NCBI GenBank assembly: GCA_903959175.1
Contig: CAJBVW010000056.1
Location: forward strand, 1 to 42,477
DNA length: 42,477 nt
Source of the DNA: an uncultured Pseudomonadota bacterium
GTDB lineage: Bacteria > Myxococcota_A > UBA796 > SXON01
Direction of reading: 5' to 3'
Part shown: in pieces, positions 34,682-42,477 of the stretch
How positions within the stretch are numbered: the stretch's first letter is position 1
How the letters are laid out: each line of letters begins with the position of its first letter
Translations under genes and position numbers: made by a program
Notes under the pieces: model-generated
The model's input: only the letters and a program-made list of their open reading frames with translations
Told to the model about the DNA's origin: nothing
The model's database searches: none

Positions 34682-35155
34682 ATGGATAGGTCTGCCTCGC
34701 GTCGTCGCGGTCCCCGGATGGTTCCTGCCAAGGGCCTGGAATTCCGGGAAGAATCCGTGGTCCTCATGCATCGGCTGTACGGACGCATGATCGCGACCAT
34801 CCGCACGAGCCTGGACGCCTCCCAGCAGCAGCTTGCCGAGGCCACGCACATGCCCCCCTCGACCATCAGCAAGCTGGAGAACGGGAGCATCATCGTCGGC
34901 ATCTACCACCTCGACGCGCTGGCGGGAGCGTTCAACCAGCTCGGAACCGAGGTGCTCGGCGCCGATCCGGCGTGGCGCGGGTGGGAGCTCCACGAGCTCG
35001 CCGACGAGATCAGCCTCTCCATGGAGAAGGAGGGCTACGTGACGATGTGGTCCTCTCCCGACGACGCCGGCAAGGAGATGGTCCCGGACCGGAAGCTCGG
35101 GGCGCTGGTGCGGGCGCACTGGCCGGAGGGGGCGCGGAAGAGGATTGGGTGGTGA
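34682..35155 (+). CDS. XRE-family transcriptional regulator
   Basis: A 157-residue protein. An HTH_3/XRE domain covers about residues 29-88 (YGRMIATIRTSLDASQQQLA, EATHMPPSTISKLENGSI, YHLDALAGAFNQLG). The remaining 65 residues (WRGWELHELADEISLSMEKE, GYVTMWSSPDDAGKEMV) are unassigned. Internal ATGs at residues 13 and 29 are possible starts; no strong ribosome-binding site decides. Transcribed divergently from the coiled-coil gene, it probably controls the island's integrase-side genes or itself, as island repressors often do. Confidence 0.75.
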   Translation: MDRSASRRRGPRMVPAKGLEFREESVVLMHRLYGRMIATIRTSLDASQQQLAEATHMPPSTISKLENGSIIVGIYHLDALAGAFNQLGTEVLGADPAWRGWELHELADEISLSMEKEGYVTMWSSPDDAGKEMVPDRKLGALVRAHWPEGARKRIGW

Positions 35156-35170
35156 GCGGGGACTACGGCT

Positions 35171-35270
35171 CCGCGCGGATCCGCGCGGATCCGCGCGATC
35201 TGCGGAGGTGCGGAGGGGCGCGGAGGGGTGCGGAGCGGCGCGGAGGAGTGCGGAGCGGCGCGTATGAGCG
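35171..35270. repeat. GC-rich short-repeat tract downstream of the XRE gene
   Basis: The tract begins with the 18-base palindrome CCGCGCGGATCCGCGCGG (35171-35188). It continues with imperfect repeats of GCGGAGG/GCGGAGC-type units (TGCGGAGCGGCGCGGAGG and near copies) to about 35270. It lies between convergent gene ends. It could act as a terminator region; no coding capacity is credible. Confidence 0.6.
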
Positions 35271-35363
35271 CGGTACGGTGCGGTGGGATCGGCCGAGCGG
35301 ACGCGACTGCGATTGCCTGCGTGCTCATCAGCCGAGAGGCGCCGAGCGCCCCCCAGAGTGCGT

Positions 35364-35618
35364 CTACCCCTTGGCCTTCCGAGCTGCGTACACCTTGTCG
35401 AGGTGCGCCTCGAGGTCGATCCGCTTCACCGGGCGTCGGCCGGGGTACGCCAGCGCGTCGGCCTTGAGCGTCGCGATGCTCGTCGGGTTGTTCGCGTAGC
35501 CGCGCGTGGTGATGTAGTGGTGCACGAAGCTCGATACCTCGTGCGGCTCGGTGAGCGCGACCCACTGCTGGTCGATGGGTCCGCGGATGCTGGAGTTGTC
35601 GTTGTCGGGCCAGGGCAT
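35364..35618 (-). CDS. 84-residue protein of unknown function, behind a sigma-54 promoter
   Basis: The protein reads MPWPDNDNSSIRGPIDQQWV, then ALTEPHEVSSFVHHYITTRG, then YANNPTSIATLKADALAYPG and a basic C-terminal helix (VKRIDLEAHLDKVYAARKAK). It is soluble, with a central helical pair and a positively charged tail. I recognise no family. A GAGG ribosome-binding site lies about seven bases upstream. It is preceded by a near-consensus sigma-54 promoter and by a pair of sites shared with the restriction operon, so it is probably co-activated with it. Possible roles include a small effector or an anti-restriction/modulator protein, but none is supported by motif. Confidence 0.65.
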   Translation of the reverse strand: MPWPDNDNSSIRGPIDQQWVALTEPHEVSSFVHHYITTRGYANNPTSIATLKADALAYPGRRPVKRIDLEAHLDKVYAARKAKG

Positions 35619-35670
35619 GGTTGCCTCGCTGATGGTGAAGTTGAGCCGGGATGGTCTCGGCCCTCACTTC

Positions 35671-35686
35671 AGCACAGCCCGTGCCA
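35671..35686 (-). promoter_or_regulatory. Sigma-54 (-24/-12) promoter before the 84-residue gene
   Basis: Read on the minus strand: TGGCACG-GGCT-GTGCT. The -24 element is perfect (TGGCACG); the -12 element has GTGCT against TTGCT. GG and GC are separated by exactly ten bases, the required spacing. Transcription would begin near 35659, about 40 bases before the ATG at 35618. Confidence 0.75.
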
Positions 35687-35726
35687 GCCAAAAATACTGG
35701 TTCTACCTTTCACCACACCATCGTTC

Positions 35727-35760
35727 GCAGAAGACGCTTCACATGTGCAGACTACTCTGC
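35727..35760 (-). promoter_or_regulatory. Pair of putative activator (enhancer) sites for the 84-residue gene promoter
   Basis: GCAGACTACTCTGC (35747-35760) is a perfect GCAG-N6-CTGC inverted repeat. GCAGAAGACGCTTC (35727-35740), exactly 20 bases away, is the same motif with one mismatch (CTTC for CTGC). They lie about 40-90 bases upstream of the -24 element, partly in the 3' end of the activator gene. The same motif occurs twice at 37273-37306. Confidence 0.65.
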
Positions 35761-37263
35761 GTCGGCCGAGTCGATCCCCAACTGCCGCATCCAGTCCGTC
35801 ACCGACTGCCGGCCGATCCCGATCAGCTCCCCCGCCTCGACTTTTCGCCCGCGCGTCTGCCGCAGCGCACGAACCAGGTAGTGCCGTCGCACATCGTCCA
35901 CGAGCTCCTTGACCTGGAGGCCGTCGCCCAGGGGCCGCTCGAGGATGCCGTCGCCGCTCGCCTTTGGTACGGACAGGAGCTCCACGTCGTCCGCCTCGAT
36001 GGTGGTCCCAGTGGACCAGATGGTGGCGCGCACGAGCGTGTTCTGGAGCTCGCGGACGTTCCCGGGCCAGTCGTGCTCGGTCAGCTTCTTCCTCGCGCCG
36101 TTCGACAAGCGACGGCGCTGGTACCCCGGTCGCCCCGCGGCCTTCTCGTTGATCTGCTCCAGCAGCGTGTCGATCATCACCTGGAGGTCAGCCTTCCGTT
36201 CCCGAAGCGCTGGAATCCGCAGGATCGCCACAGCCAGGCGGTAGTAGAGGTCCTCGCGGAACGTGCCGTCCGCGACCATCCGAGCGAGGTCCCGGTGCGT
36301 GGCGGCGACGACCCGCACATCGACCCGGCGCGTGGTCTGAGCGCCAACGGGCTGCACCTCCCCTCGCTCCAGCACCCGAAGCAGCTTCGACTGCGCGCTC
36401 AAGGGCAGCTCGCCGATCTCGTCCAAGAACAGGGTGGACCCATTGGCCGCCTCGAACGCGCCGACATGGTCCTTGTCCGCACCGGTGAAGGCCCCTCTCA
36501 TGTGGCCGAACAGCGTAGACTCGACCAGGTCCTTTGGAATGGCGCCGCAGTTCCTTAGGTGCAGGGTCTTGCCGGCACGAGGGCTGGCGTCATGCATCCC
36601 TCGAGCGAACAGCTCTTTCCCTGTGCCAGACTCCCCGAAGATCAGGACCGGCACCTCCCGCTCGGCCACCCGTCCCGCCCGCGTGATCAGCGCCTCCATC
36701 GCCTTCGACCGGTAGACGATGTCCCCGAACGCCCCGCTGGCCCTGCCGGCACCGAGGTCGGCCAACACGCGGTCGGAGGCGCGCAATGCGTCGGGAAGGA
36801 ACTCCGTGAACACGTCGAAGGGCACGGTGGCCTCGACGACGCCCGCCTCGACGGAGGAGTTCGTGAGTCGCGCGCGATGCGGCCCTCGCCCAGCGAGGAT
36901 CCAGACCGCAGTCATCGCCGGGGTGCCGGAGCTCAGGTTGAACGTCGGCTCGGTCTCCTCGGTGAGCGTCTCCTCCAGGACCTTCCTCACGCCCGCGTAG
37001 ATCTGGCCGAAGTGCATGGGCTGGTCGAGGGGCACATCGCGGCAGTCGACTGAGACGCCCGCCCGCTCTCGGAGCCAAGTCACGTAGGCGTCCAGACTGG
37101 CCGCGTCGAACAGATCGCTCCCCGCCTTGGGGTCGCGAAGCAGTACCGCGCCACGCAGGTCGAGCCGCGCATCGAGTAGGGTCGCCGCCAGGGCGCCGGT
37201 CTGACCGGCGCGCGCCAGCTTGATGTCCGCGGCGCCGATCCAGCTGTAGAGGACGTTGCTCAT
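35752..37263 (-). CDS. CARF-domain sigma-54 activator (RtcR-like bEBP)
   Basis: A 503-residue bacterial enhancer-binding protein. Residues 1-160 form a CARF-like sensor: [11 protein letters not shown] at the first strand, and [18 protein letters not shown] (108-125) corresponding to the ligand-contact strand and loop seen in RtcR (ITTGT in E. coli). The AAA+ sigma-54 domain (about 175-430) has Walker A GESGTGKE (210-217), the sigma-54 contact loop GAFTGA (257-262), Walker [10 protein letters not shown] (277-285) and [12 protein letters not shown] (399-410). A Fis-type HTH covers about 455-495. CARF proteins sense cyclic nucleotides or RNA ends. No rtcA/rtcB RNA-repair genes are adjacent; instead sigma-54 promoters flank it on both sides, before hsdR and before the 84-residue gene. 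The GAFTGA loop indicates a genuine activator. Confidence 0.88.
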   Translation of the reverse strand: MSNVLYSWIGAADIKLARAGQTGALAATLLDARLDLRGAVLLRDPKAGSDLFDAASLDAYVTWLRERAGVSVDCRDVPLDQPMHFGQIYAGVRKVLEETLTEETEPTFNLSSGTPAMTAVWILAGRGPHRARLTNSSVEAGVVEATVPFDVFTEFLPDALRASDRVLADLGAGRASGAFGDIVYRSKAMEALITRAGRVAEREVPVLIFGESGTGKELFARGMHDASPRAGKTLHLRNCGAIPKDLVESTLFGHMRGAFTGADKDHVGAFEAANGSTLFLDEIGELPLSAQSKLLRVLERGEVQPVGAQTTRRVDVRVVAATHRDLARMVADGTFREDLYYRLAVAILRIPALRERKADLQVMIDTLLEQINEKAAGRPGYQRRRLSNGARKKLTEHDWPGNVRELQNTLVRATIWSTGTTIEADDVELLSVPKASGDGILERPLGDGLQVKELVDDVRRHYLVRALRQTRGRKVEAGELIGIGRQSVTDWMRQLGIDSADAE

Positions 37264-37272
37264 ACGGGCTCC

Positions 37273-37306
37273 GCAGAGAATACTGCCATAGGGCAGAGCA
37301 AGCTGC
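37273..37306. promoter_or_regulatory. Pair of putative activator (enhancer) sites between the CARF activator and hsdR
   Basis: GCAGAGAATACTGC (37273-37286) and GCAGAGCAAGCTGC (37293-37306) are two perfect GCAG-N6-CTGC inverted repeats, starts exactly 20 bases apart, two helical turns. They lie about 90-120 bases before the hsdR sigma-54 promoter, a typical enhancer distance, and 10-43 bases from the activator's own ATG. Confidence 0.7.
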
Positions 37307-37333
37307 CTCTATCGGGCGCGAGAAACACGTCAA
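37306..37333 (-). promoter_or_regulatory. Possible sigma-70-type promoter of the CARF activator gene
   Basis: On the minus strand: TTGACG (37333-37328), 16 bases, TAGAGG (37311-37306). Transcription would start near 37299, inside the second enhancer-like site, so binding there could repress the activator's own synthesis. Confidence 0.4.
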
Positions 37334-37394
37334 GAACCGCGGACCTAGGAAGGATGACTGGTTGGACCGCACCTTTCCACGCAGCGTTCAGCGC

Positions 37395-37410
37395 TGGCAC
37401 GGATCCTGCT
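37395..37410 (+). promoter_or_regulatory. Sigma-54 (-24/-12) promoter before hsdR
   Basis: TGGCACG-GATC-CTGCT matches TGGCACG-N4-TTGCT at all but one base. GG (37396-37397) and GC (37408-37409) are ten bases apart as required. Predicted start near 37421, giving a leader of about 160 bases before the hsdR ATG. Confidence 0.85.
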
Positions 37411-37422
37411 AACGGTGGGCGA

Positions 37423-37453
37423 GCGCCGAACGTCCTCAGGGCCGGCTCGGCGC
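37423..37453 (+). other. 5' leader hairpin of the hsdR transcript
   Basis: GCGCCGA (37423-37429) pairs with TCGGCGC (37447-37453) at the very 5' end of the predicted sigma-54 transcript. It may protect the mRNA end or hold a regulatory structure. Apart from this, the 318-base gap between the activator and hsdR holds the promoters and paired sites described separately. Confidence 0.45.
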
Positions 37454-37581
37454 CGCCCCCCCACCCGCTCCCGTCCCCTCGCGCCAACCTCTCCGAGTTC
37501 ACGATGCCCTCCCCCCTCAACCCGCAGCCAGCCACAACCCGGTACACTCCGCCGGGCGCAGCCGTGCCGCCGAGGTGCATC

Positions 37582-40500
37582 ATGAATTCGCTCAACTTCG
37601 AGTTCCTGCGCCCACGGCGCCCCGCGATGGCGGACCTTGGCGGCTTTGCCGAACGCTACGCCTGGTCCGACCCCCCGTCGTCCCTCCTGAAGCTGCGCTC
37701 GCTGCTCGAGGAGATGGTCGCGTGCATCTACGCGGAGCAGCGCCTGCCGCAGCCCGAGCGCGCCGGCCTGAACGATCTGTTGCTCGAAGCTGTGTTCGAG
37801 GACCTCGTGCCCAAGGTCGTGCGCGAGAAGATGCACGCCCTCCGCCTCCGGGGGAACAAGGCCGCGCACGGGGAGGCAGTGCGGCGGGAGACGATCGAGC
37901 CGCTGCTGCGCCACGCACACGACGTCGCCTCGTGGTTCTTCATCACCATCGATGGCGGCCGACTTCCCGCGGTCGGCACCTTCGCGGTTCCGCCGTTGGT
38001 CCCGCCCGACGAGCAGACCAAGGGCGAGCTCAAGCGTGAGAAGAAGGCCCTGGCCGAGGAGCTGGCCCGGCAAGAAGCGCGTCTTCGGCAGGTCCTCGTC
38101 GAGCTGGAACAGGAGCGCGCGAAGCACGACTCGGAGAGCCGCGCCGCCAAAGAAGCCCTCTCCGAGCTCAAGGCGAGCGGCGAACGCGCAGCGGCCGACC
38201 TCAAGTTCAGCGAGGCCGAGACCCGGCGGTTCCTGATCGACACCGCCCTGGTGGACGCCGGTTGGAGCGTTGGCGCAAAGGGTGTCGACACCGACCAGGT
38301 CGGCCAGGAGGTGCTGCTCCACGGGATCCCGAACAACGCTACCGGTGATGGCTACGCCGACTACGTGCTCTGGGGCGCCGACGGCCTCCCTCTCGCGGTC
38401 GTGGAGGCCAAGAAGACCGCCAAGAGCGCCGAGCAGGGGCGCACCCAGTCGTGGACCTACGCCAACGCGCTCGAGCGGAAACACGGGCGGCGACCTGTGA
38501 TGTTCTACACCAACGGGATGGACATCTGGATCTGGGACGACGGTGCGCCCAGCGCGGGCTCACCGCCAACCCCGAGGAAGATCTACGGCTTCTACTCGAA
38601 GGACAGCTTGGAGTACCTCCTGTTTCAGCGCAGCAACAAGGAGCAGCTGGAGCTCGTCGAGCCGAACAAGGACATTGCAGGCCGGATGTACCAGATCGAG
38701 GCGATCAAGCGGGTGACCGAGCGTTTCAGCGAGGGGCACCGAAGGGCCCTCGTTGCCCAGGCTACGGGGACGGGCAAGACCCGCGTAGCGGTGTCGCTCT
38801 GCGACGTGCTCACCCGCGCGAAGTGGGCGAAGCGGATCCTGTTCTTGTGCGACCGCCGCGAGCTGCGCAAGCAGGCCGACGGGGTCTTCAAAGAGTTCCT
38901 GCCGGGCGAGCCGCGCATGATGGTCTCGTCGGCGACGTCGGCGGACCGCGACAAGCGCGTGTACCTCGCGACCTACCCGGCCATGATGCAGTGCTTCGAG
39001 AGCTTCGACGTTGGCTTCTTCGACCTCATCATCGCCGACGAGTCCCACCGGAGCATCTACAACAAGTACCGCGACCTGTTTCGGTACTTCGACGCCCTCC
39101 AGGTCGGCCTCACCGCCACCCCGGTGCGCCTCCTCGACCGCAACACCTACAGCCTCTTCGGCTGCGAGGACAAGGACCCGACCTTCAACTACACGCTGGA
39201 CGAGGCCATCAAGAACGACCCACCCTACCTGGTGCCCCCGAGGGTGGTGAAGGTCACGACGAAGTTCCAGCGCGATGGCATCCACTACAGCAAGATGACG
39301 GACGACCAAAAGCAACAGCTCGAGGCGCAGGCCGCGGACGCCGCCAACTTCGAGCATGAAGCGTCGGATCTCGACAACCGCATCTTCAACAAGGACACGA
39401 CCCGCGCCATCCTGCGGAACCTGATGGAGAACGGCATTCGGGACGCCCAGGGGAGCCTGCCCGGGAAGACCATCATCTTCGCACGGAGCCACAAGCACGC
39501 GGTCCACATGGGGGAGGTCTTCACCGAGCTCTACCCGAAGTACGGCGGGCACTTCTGCCGGGTGATCGACAACTACGATCCCAAGGCCGAGCAGCTCATC
39601 GGCGACTTCAAGGATCCGGGCAACCCGCTGCGCATCGCCATCAGCGTGGACATGCTCGACACCGGCATCGACGTGCCCGAGGTGGTCAACCTCGTCTTCG
39701 CGAAGCCCATCCAGTCGTACGTGAAGTTCTGGCAGATGATCGGGCGCGGCACCCGCTTGTGCCGCGACCTGTTCGGGCCGGGCAAGGACAAGACCGAGTT
39801 CCTGATCTTCGACCACTGGGGCAACTTCGACTACTTCGACGAGGAGTACGTGGAGGTGCAGCCTCCGCGCGAGGTCTCGCTCATGGAGCGGGTGTTCGTC
39901 GCCCGGGTGACCGTAGCGGCGACGGCCCTGGAGAAGATGGAGGAGGAGGTCTTCCAGCTCGTGATCGGGCTCATTGCTGCGGACATTCGCACCCTCCAGA
40001 CCTCCCGAGCGATCGACGTGCGGGATCGCTGGCGCGACCTCCAGACCCTCGGCGCCCAGGCGACGTTGGAGCAGTTCGCCGCCGCCACCCGCGCGGCGCT
40101 GATCGACACCGTCGGCCCCCTCATGCGCTGGGCGGACATCCGCGACGATGAGGACGCCTACCGGTTCGACCTGCTCGTGGCCGAGCTCCAGACCGAGCTG
40201 CTTCGTGCCTCCGGCCGGTTTGCCGACTTGAAGGGCCGACTGCTGAGCGAGGTGGACGCCCTCCAGAAGAACCTCAACCCGGTGAAGGCCAAGGCCGAGA
40301 CGATCAAGCGCGTGCACACGACGGAGTTCTGGGCGGGCGTCACCGCACTCGCGCTCGATGAGGTTCGGGCCGAGCTCCGAAGTATCATGAAGCACAAGGT
40401 GCGCGTGCGGCCGCCCGGACTGGACCCGCGTACTATCGACGTGAAGGACGGTGGCGAGGAGCGCCACCACCACGTTCCGACGTTCGAAGGGCAGGAGCTG

Positions 40501-40995
40501 ATCGCCTACCGGCAGCGCGTCGAGGGCGTGCTCAAGGAGCACTTCCAGGACAATCCCATCCTTGCGCGCATCCGGGGGGGCGAAGGGGTCTCCGACGCGG
40601 ACCTGGAAGCCCTCTCGCGGATGGTGCTCCACATCGACCCGCAGATCGATCTGAAGCACCTCCCGGTCCAGATCAACACCAAGGGCGACCTGCATCGCGC
40701 CCTCCGAAGCATCGTCGGCCTCGACGCGGGCGCGGTGGACCGGGCCTTCACGGCGTTCACGCACAACCACCTGGAGCTGACCTCGACGCAGTACCGGTTC
40801 CTGGCCATGCTCAAGGCTCACATCTGCGCGAACGGCGGGCTGGAGATCGAGCGGCTGTACGAGCCGCCGTTCACCACGCTGGACCCCAACGGCATCGACG
40901 GCATCTTCAAGGACGACGAGGCGGTCATCACCGAGCTGCTCGACATCGTCATCCGCTTCAACCTCCCCAATGTTTCCACCGGAACAGCATCATGA
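37582..40995 (+). CDS. hsdR: Type I restriction enzyme subunit R (HsdR) with N-terminal DUF4145/HEPN-like domain
   Basis: A 1137-residue protein. The ATG giving [16 protein letters not shown] was chosen for its GAGGTG site; an earlier in-frame ATG (37504) lacks one. Residues about 15-122 resemble DUF4145 ([20 protein letters not shown], then [14 protein letters not shown]), a HEPN-like helical unit with Arg90-x5-His96. A coiled coil follows at about 145-215. The nuclease domain has D260 and E275-x-K277 (VVEAKK). The SF2 motor has Walker A TGTGKT (395-400), DESH (486-489), TATPV and [16 protein letters not shown]. The end matches the EcoEI-type C-terminal domain. HsdR translocates and cuts unmodified DNA. 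The stop overlaps the hsdM start (ATGA). Confidence 0.9.
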   Translation: MNSLNFEFLRPRRPAMADLGGFAERYAWSDPPSSLLKLRSLLEEMVACIYAEQRLPQPERAGLNDLLLEAVFEDLVPKVVREKMHALRLRGNKAAHGEAVRRETIEPLLRHAHDVASWFFITIDGGRLPAVGTFAVPPLVPPDEQTKGELKREKKALAEELARQEARLRQVLVELEQERAKHDSESRAAKEALSELKASGERAAADLKFSEAETRRFLIDTALVDAGWSVGAKGVDTDQVGQEVLLHGIPNNATGDGYADYVLWGADGLPLAVVEAKKTAKSAEQGRTQSWTYANALERKHGRRPVMFYTNGMDIWIWDDGAPSAGSPPTPRKIYGFYSKDSLEYLLFQRSNKEQLELVEPNKDIAGRMYQIEAIKRVTERFSEGHRRALVAQATGTGKTRVAVSLCDVLTRAKWAKRILFLCDRRELRKQADGVFKEFLPGEPRMMVSSATSADRDKRVYLATYPAMMQCFESFDVGFFDLIIADESHRSIYNKYRDLFRYFDALQVGLTATPVRLLDRNTYSLFGCEDKDPTFNYTLDEAIKNDPPYLVPPRVVKVTTKFQRDGIHYSKMTDDQKQQLEAQAADAANFEHEASDLDNRIFNKDTTRAILRNLMENGIRDAQGSLPGKTIIFARSHKHAVHMGEVFTELYPKYGGHFCRVIDNYDPKAEQLIGDFKDPGNPLRIAISVDMLDTGIDVPEVVNLVFAKPIQSYVKFWQMIGRGTRLCRDLFGPGKDKTEFLIFDHWGNFDYFDEEYVEVQPPREVSLMERVFVARVTVAATALEKMEEEVFQLVIGLIAADIRTLQTSRAIDVRDRWRDLQTLGAQATLEQFAAATRAALIDTVGPLMRWADIRDDEDAYRFDLLVAELQTELLRASGRFADLKGRLLSEVDALQKNLNPVKAKAETIKRVHTTEFWAGVTALALDEVRAELRSIMKHKVRVRPPGLDPRTIDVKDGGEERHHHVPTFEGQELIAYRQRVEGVLKEHFQDNPILARIRGGEGVSDADLEALSRMVLHIDPQIDLKHLPVQINTKGDLHRALRSIVGLDAGAVDRAFTAFTHNHLELTSTQYRFLAMLKAHICANGGLEIERLYEPPFTTLDPNGIDGIFKDDEAVITELLDIVIRFNLPNVSTGTAS

Positions 40996-42477
40996 TCACC
41001 GGCCCCCTCAAGAACGATATCGACAAGCTCTGGGAGGCGTTCTGGACGGGCGGGATCACCAACCCGTTGACCGTCATCGAGCAGATCTCCTTCCTCATGT
41101 TCCTGCGTCTGTTGGACATCAACGAGACACGGAACGAGAAGCAGGCTCGCCGCACGGGCAAGGCCGCGAAGTCGGTGTTCGGTCCCAGCGAGCAAGACCT
41201 GCGCTGGTCACACTTCAAGCAGCTCAGCGCGGAGGCGAAGCTTCCGCTCGTCCGCGATCGGGTGTTCAAACACCTGCGCGAGCTGGGCACCACCGAGCGG
41301 CAGGGTGGGCTGTTCGACGACGCACGCCGCTCCACTTGGCAGGAGTACATGGCGGACGCGCAGATGATGATCCAGCGCCCGAGCCTGCTGAGCCAGGCGA
41401 TCGACATGGTGGACGCCCTGCCGCTCGACCGCGGTGACACCAAGGGCGACCTTTACGAATACGTGCTGAGCCAGCTTAAAACCGCCGGGATCAATGGGCA
41501 GTTTCGGACGCCGCGGCACGTGATTCGGTTGATGGTCGAGCTGTTGGCCCCCAGGCCGGACGAGACCATCGCCGACCCCGCTTGCGGCACGTCCGGCTTT
41601 CTCGTGGGCGCGATGCAGTATCTGTTGGAGAAGCACACGTCTGTCGAGTCGCGGGTGGACCTCGGAGCGGACGAGCACGGGAATCCCCAATACATCTACG
41701 GTGGGGACGGGCTGGAGCCCTACCGGGACCACATCCAGAACCGGATGTTCCACGGCTTCGACTTCGACGTGACGATGCTGCGTATCGCGGCGATGAACCT
41801 GATGCTCCACGGGGTCGAGAACCCCGAGATCCACTACCGGGATACTCTGTCGAACTCGTTCCCGGAGAAGTTCCCTCAGTACGCGGAGGACTACTTCGAC
41901 GTGATCCTCGCCAATCCGCCCTTCAAGGGGAGCCTGGACTACGCTGACGTGCACGGGTCGCTGCTCCGGAAGGTCAAGACGAAGAAGACCGAGCTGCTGT
42001 TCATCGCCCTCATCCTCCGGATGCTGAAGAAGGGTGGGCGGAGCGCCACCATCGTTCCTGACGGCGTGCTGTTCGGCTCGTCCACCGCCCATGTTGCGCT
42101 CCGGCAACACCTGATCGACGAGAATCAGCTCGAGGCGGTGATCTCGTTGCCATCCGGGGTCTTCAAGCCCTACGCTGGGGTCTCCACGGCGATCCTCGTG
42201 TTCTCCAAGGGGGGAAGGACGGAGAACGTCTTCTTCTACGATGTCCAGCGCGATGGGTATTCCCTGGACGACAAACGCACGCCCGCAAGCGAGCGCACGG
42301 GACCGCTCGGGCCGTTGAAGGACAACGACCTGCCCGCCGTGGTGGCGGCTTGGGCTGGACGTGACGCAAGCACGCTCACAGATCGCGCGGCGCCTTGCTT
42401 CATGGTGCCGCGAGCGGACATCGAGGGGAACAAGTACGACCTGTCGATCAATCGGTACAAGAGAGTGGTGCGCGTGG
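40992..42477 (+). CDS. hsdM: Type I modification subunit M (HsdM), 3' end outside window
   Basis: The frame is open from the ATG overlapping the hsdR stop to the end of the window (495 codons), so the gene is incomplete. It begins [20 protein letters not shown] with the HsdM N-terminal helical domain ([20 protein letters not shown]). The methyltransferase has motif [10 protein letters not shown] (195-203), [18 protein letters not shown] before it, and motif IV NPPF (308-311), typical of N6-adenine methyltransferases. It protects host DNA and forms the core enzyme with HsdS, which is expected just downstream. The gene order R-M and the overlap show one operon under the sigma-54 promoter, unusual because modification normally has to be made before or along with restriction. 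Confidence 0.9.
   Translation, partial: MITGPLKNDIDKLWEAFWTGGITNPLTVIEQISFLMFLRLLDINETRNEKQARRTGKAAKSVFGPSEQDLRWSHFKQLSAEAKLPLVRDRVFKHLRELGTTERQGGLFDDARRSTWQEYMADAQMMIQRPSLLSQAIDMVDALPLDRGDTKGDLYEYVLSQLKTAGINGQFRTPRHVIRLMVELLAPRPDETIADPACGTSGFLVGAMQYLLEKHTSVESRVDLGADEHGNPQYIYGGDGLEPYRDHIQNRMFHGFDFDVTMLRIAAMNLMLHGVENPEIHYRDTLSNSFPEKFPQYAEDYFDVILANPPFKGSLDYADVHGSLLRKVKTKKTELLFIALILRMLKKGGRSATIVPDGVLFGSSTAHVALRQHLIDENQLEAVISLPSGVFKPYAGVSTAILVFSKGGRTENVFFYDVQRDGYSLDDKRTPASERTGPLGPLKDNDLPAVVAAWAGRDASTLTDRAAPCFMVPRADIEGNKYDLSINRYKRVVRV

Larger units (their letters stand above)
32306..42477. mobile_element. Genomic island integrated at ssrA (left end; right end outside window)
   Basis: The island is inferred from the tmRNA/recombinase junction, the switch to small HTH and unknown genes, and a restriction-modification operon. 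Cargo seen so far: recombinase, an HTH gene, a coiled-coil gene, an XRE regulator, an 84-residue unknown, a CARF sigma-54 activator, hsdR and hsdM. The right boundary is not in view, so the total size is unknown. No phage structural or conjugation genes are visible. Confidence 0.6.

Noticed and set aside
35752-37263. Assigning the activator as RtcR of an RNA-repair operon
   Set aside because: The architecture is RtcR-like, but no rtcA, rtcB or Ro60/Y RNA genes are adjacent and the sigma-54 promoters face other genes.

Overview
The window is very GC-rich, densely packed bacterial DNA from a Gram-negative cell. It carries pal, a CpoB-type gene, many lipobox lipoproteins and a SPOR-domain protein. 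The mix of secreted MopE-like repeat proteins, VCBS/FG-GAP lipoproteins, ASH-type domains and large numbers of lipoproteins looks like the Myxococcota (deltaproteobacterial) lineage. That placement is an inference from gene content only.

Left part (1-17.4 kb): a partial GT2 glycosyltransferase is followed by a polytopic membrane protein and an RNHCP zinc-ribbon protein. Facing them on the minus strand are a GT-C-type glycosyltransferase and a LarA-like protein. Next come pal and cpoB, closed by a strong intrinsic terminator. The transcription/translation operon rimP-nusA-ylxR-infB-ylxP follows, then a SPOR protein, a LysM protein, dprA and a short smg-like gene. A minus-strand protein with two helix-turn-helix-like repeats ends this part.

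Middle (17.4-31.8 kb): an envelope cluster of lipoproteins and secreted proteins (ASH/PKD/YfaP-like, a von Willebrand A protein, a MopE-like Asp/Cys repeat protein, a START-like protein and a 994-residue VCBS repeat lipoprotein). Mixed in are a rhodanese, two small unknown genes, an archaeal-type valyl-tRNA synthetase, a spermidine-synthase-like protein, two KGG-repeat stress proteins and one more small lipoprotein.

Right part (31.9-42.5 kb): a tmRNA gene (tag ANNSNHFSEALAA) marks the left edge of a genomic island. A tyrosine recombinase lies directly against the tmRNA 3' end, and its reading frame runs about 100 bp into that RNA. The island holds small HTH genes, a coiled-coil protein, an XRE regulator and a short GC-rich repeat tract. 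It then holds the most interesting unit of the window: a CARF-domain sigma-54 activator (RtcR-like architecture, intact GAFTGA) lying between two sigma-54 promoters. One promoter faces an 84-residue gene of unknown function. The other faces a type I restriction operon (hsdR with an N-terminal DUF4145/HEPN-like domain, then hsdM running off the window). Upstream of each sigma-54 promoter lies a pair of GCAG-N6-CTGC sites exactly 20 bp apart (one of the four has a single mismatch). These look like the activator's enhancer sites. The layout suggests a type I restriction system that is switched on by a small-molecule or RNA-end signal instead of being made constitutively. The sequence elements are visible; the signal, and the idea that this is defence, are inference.
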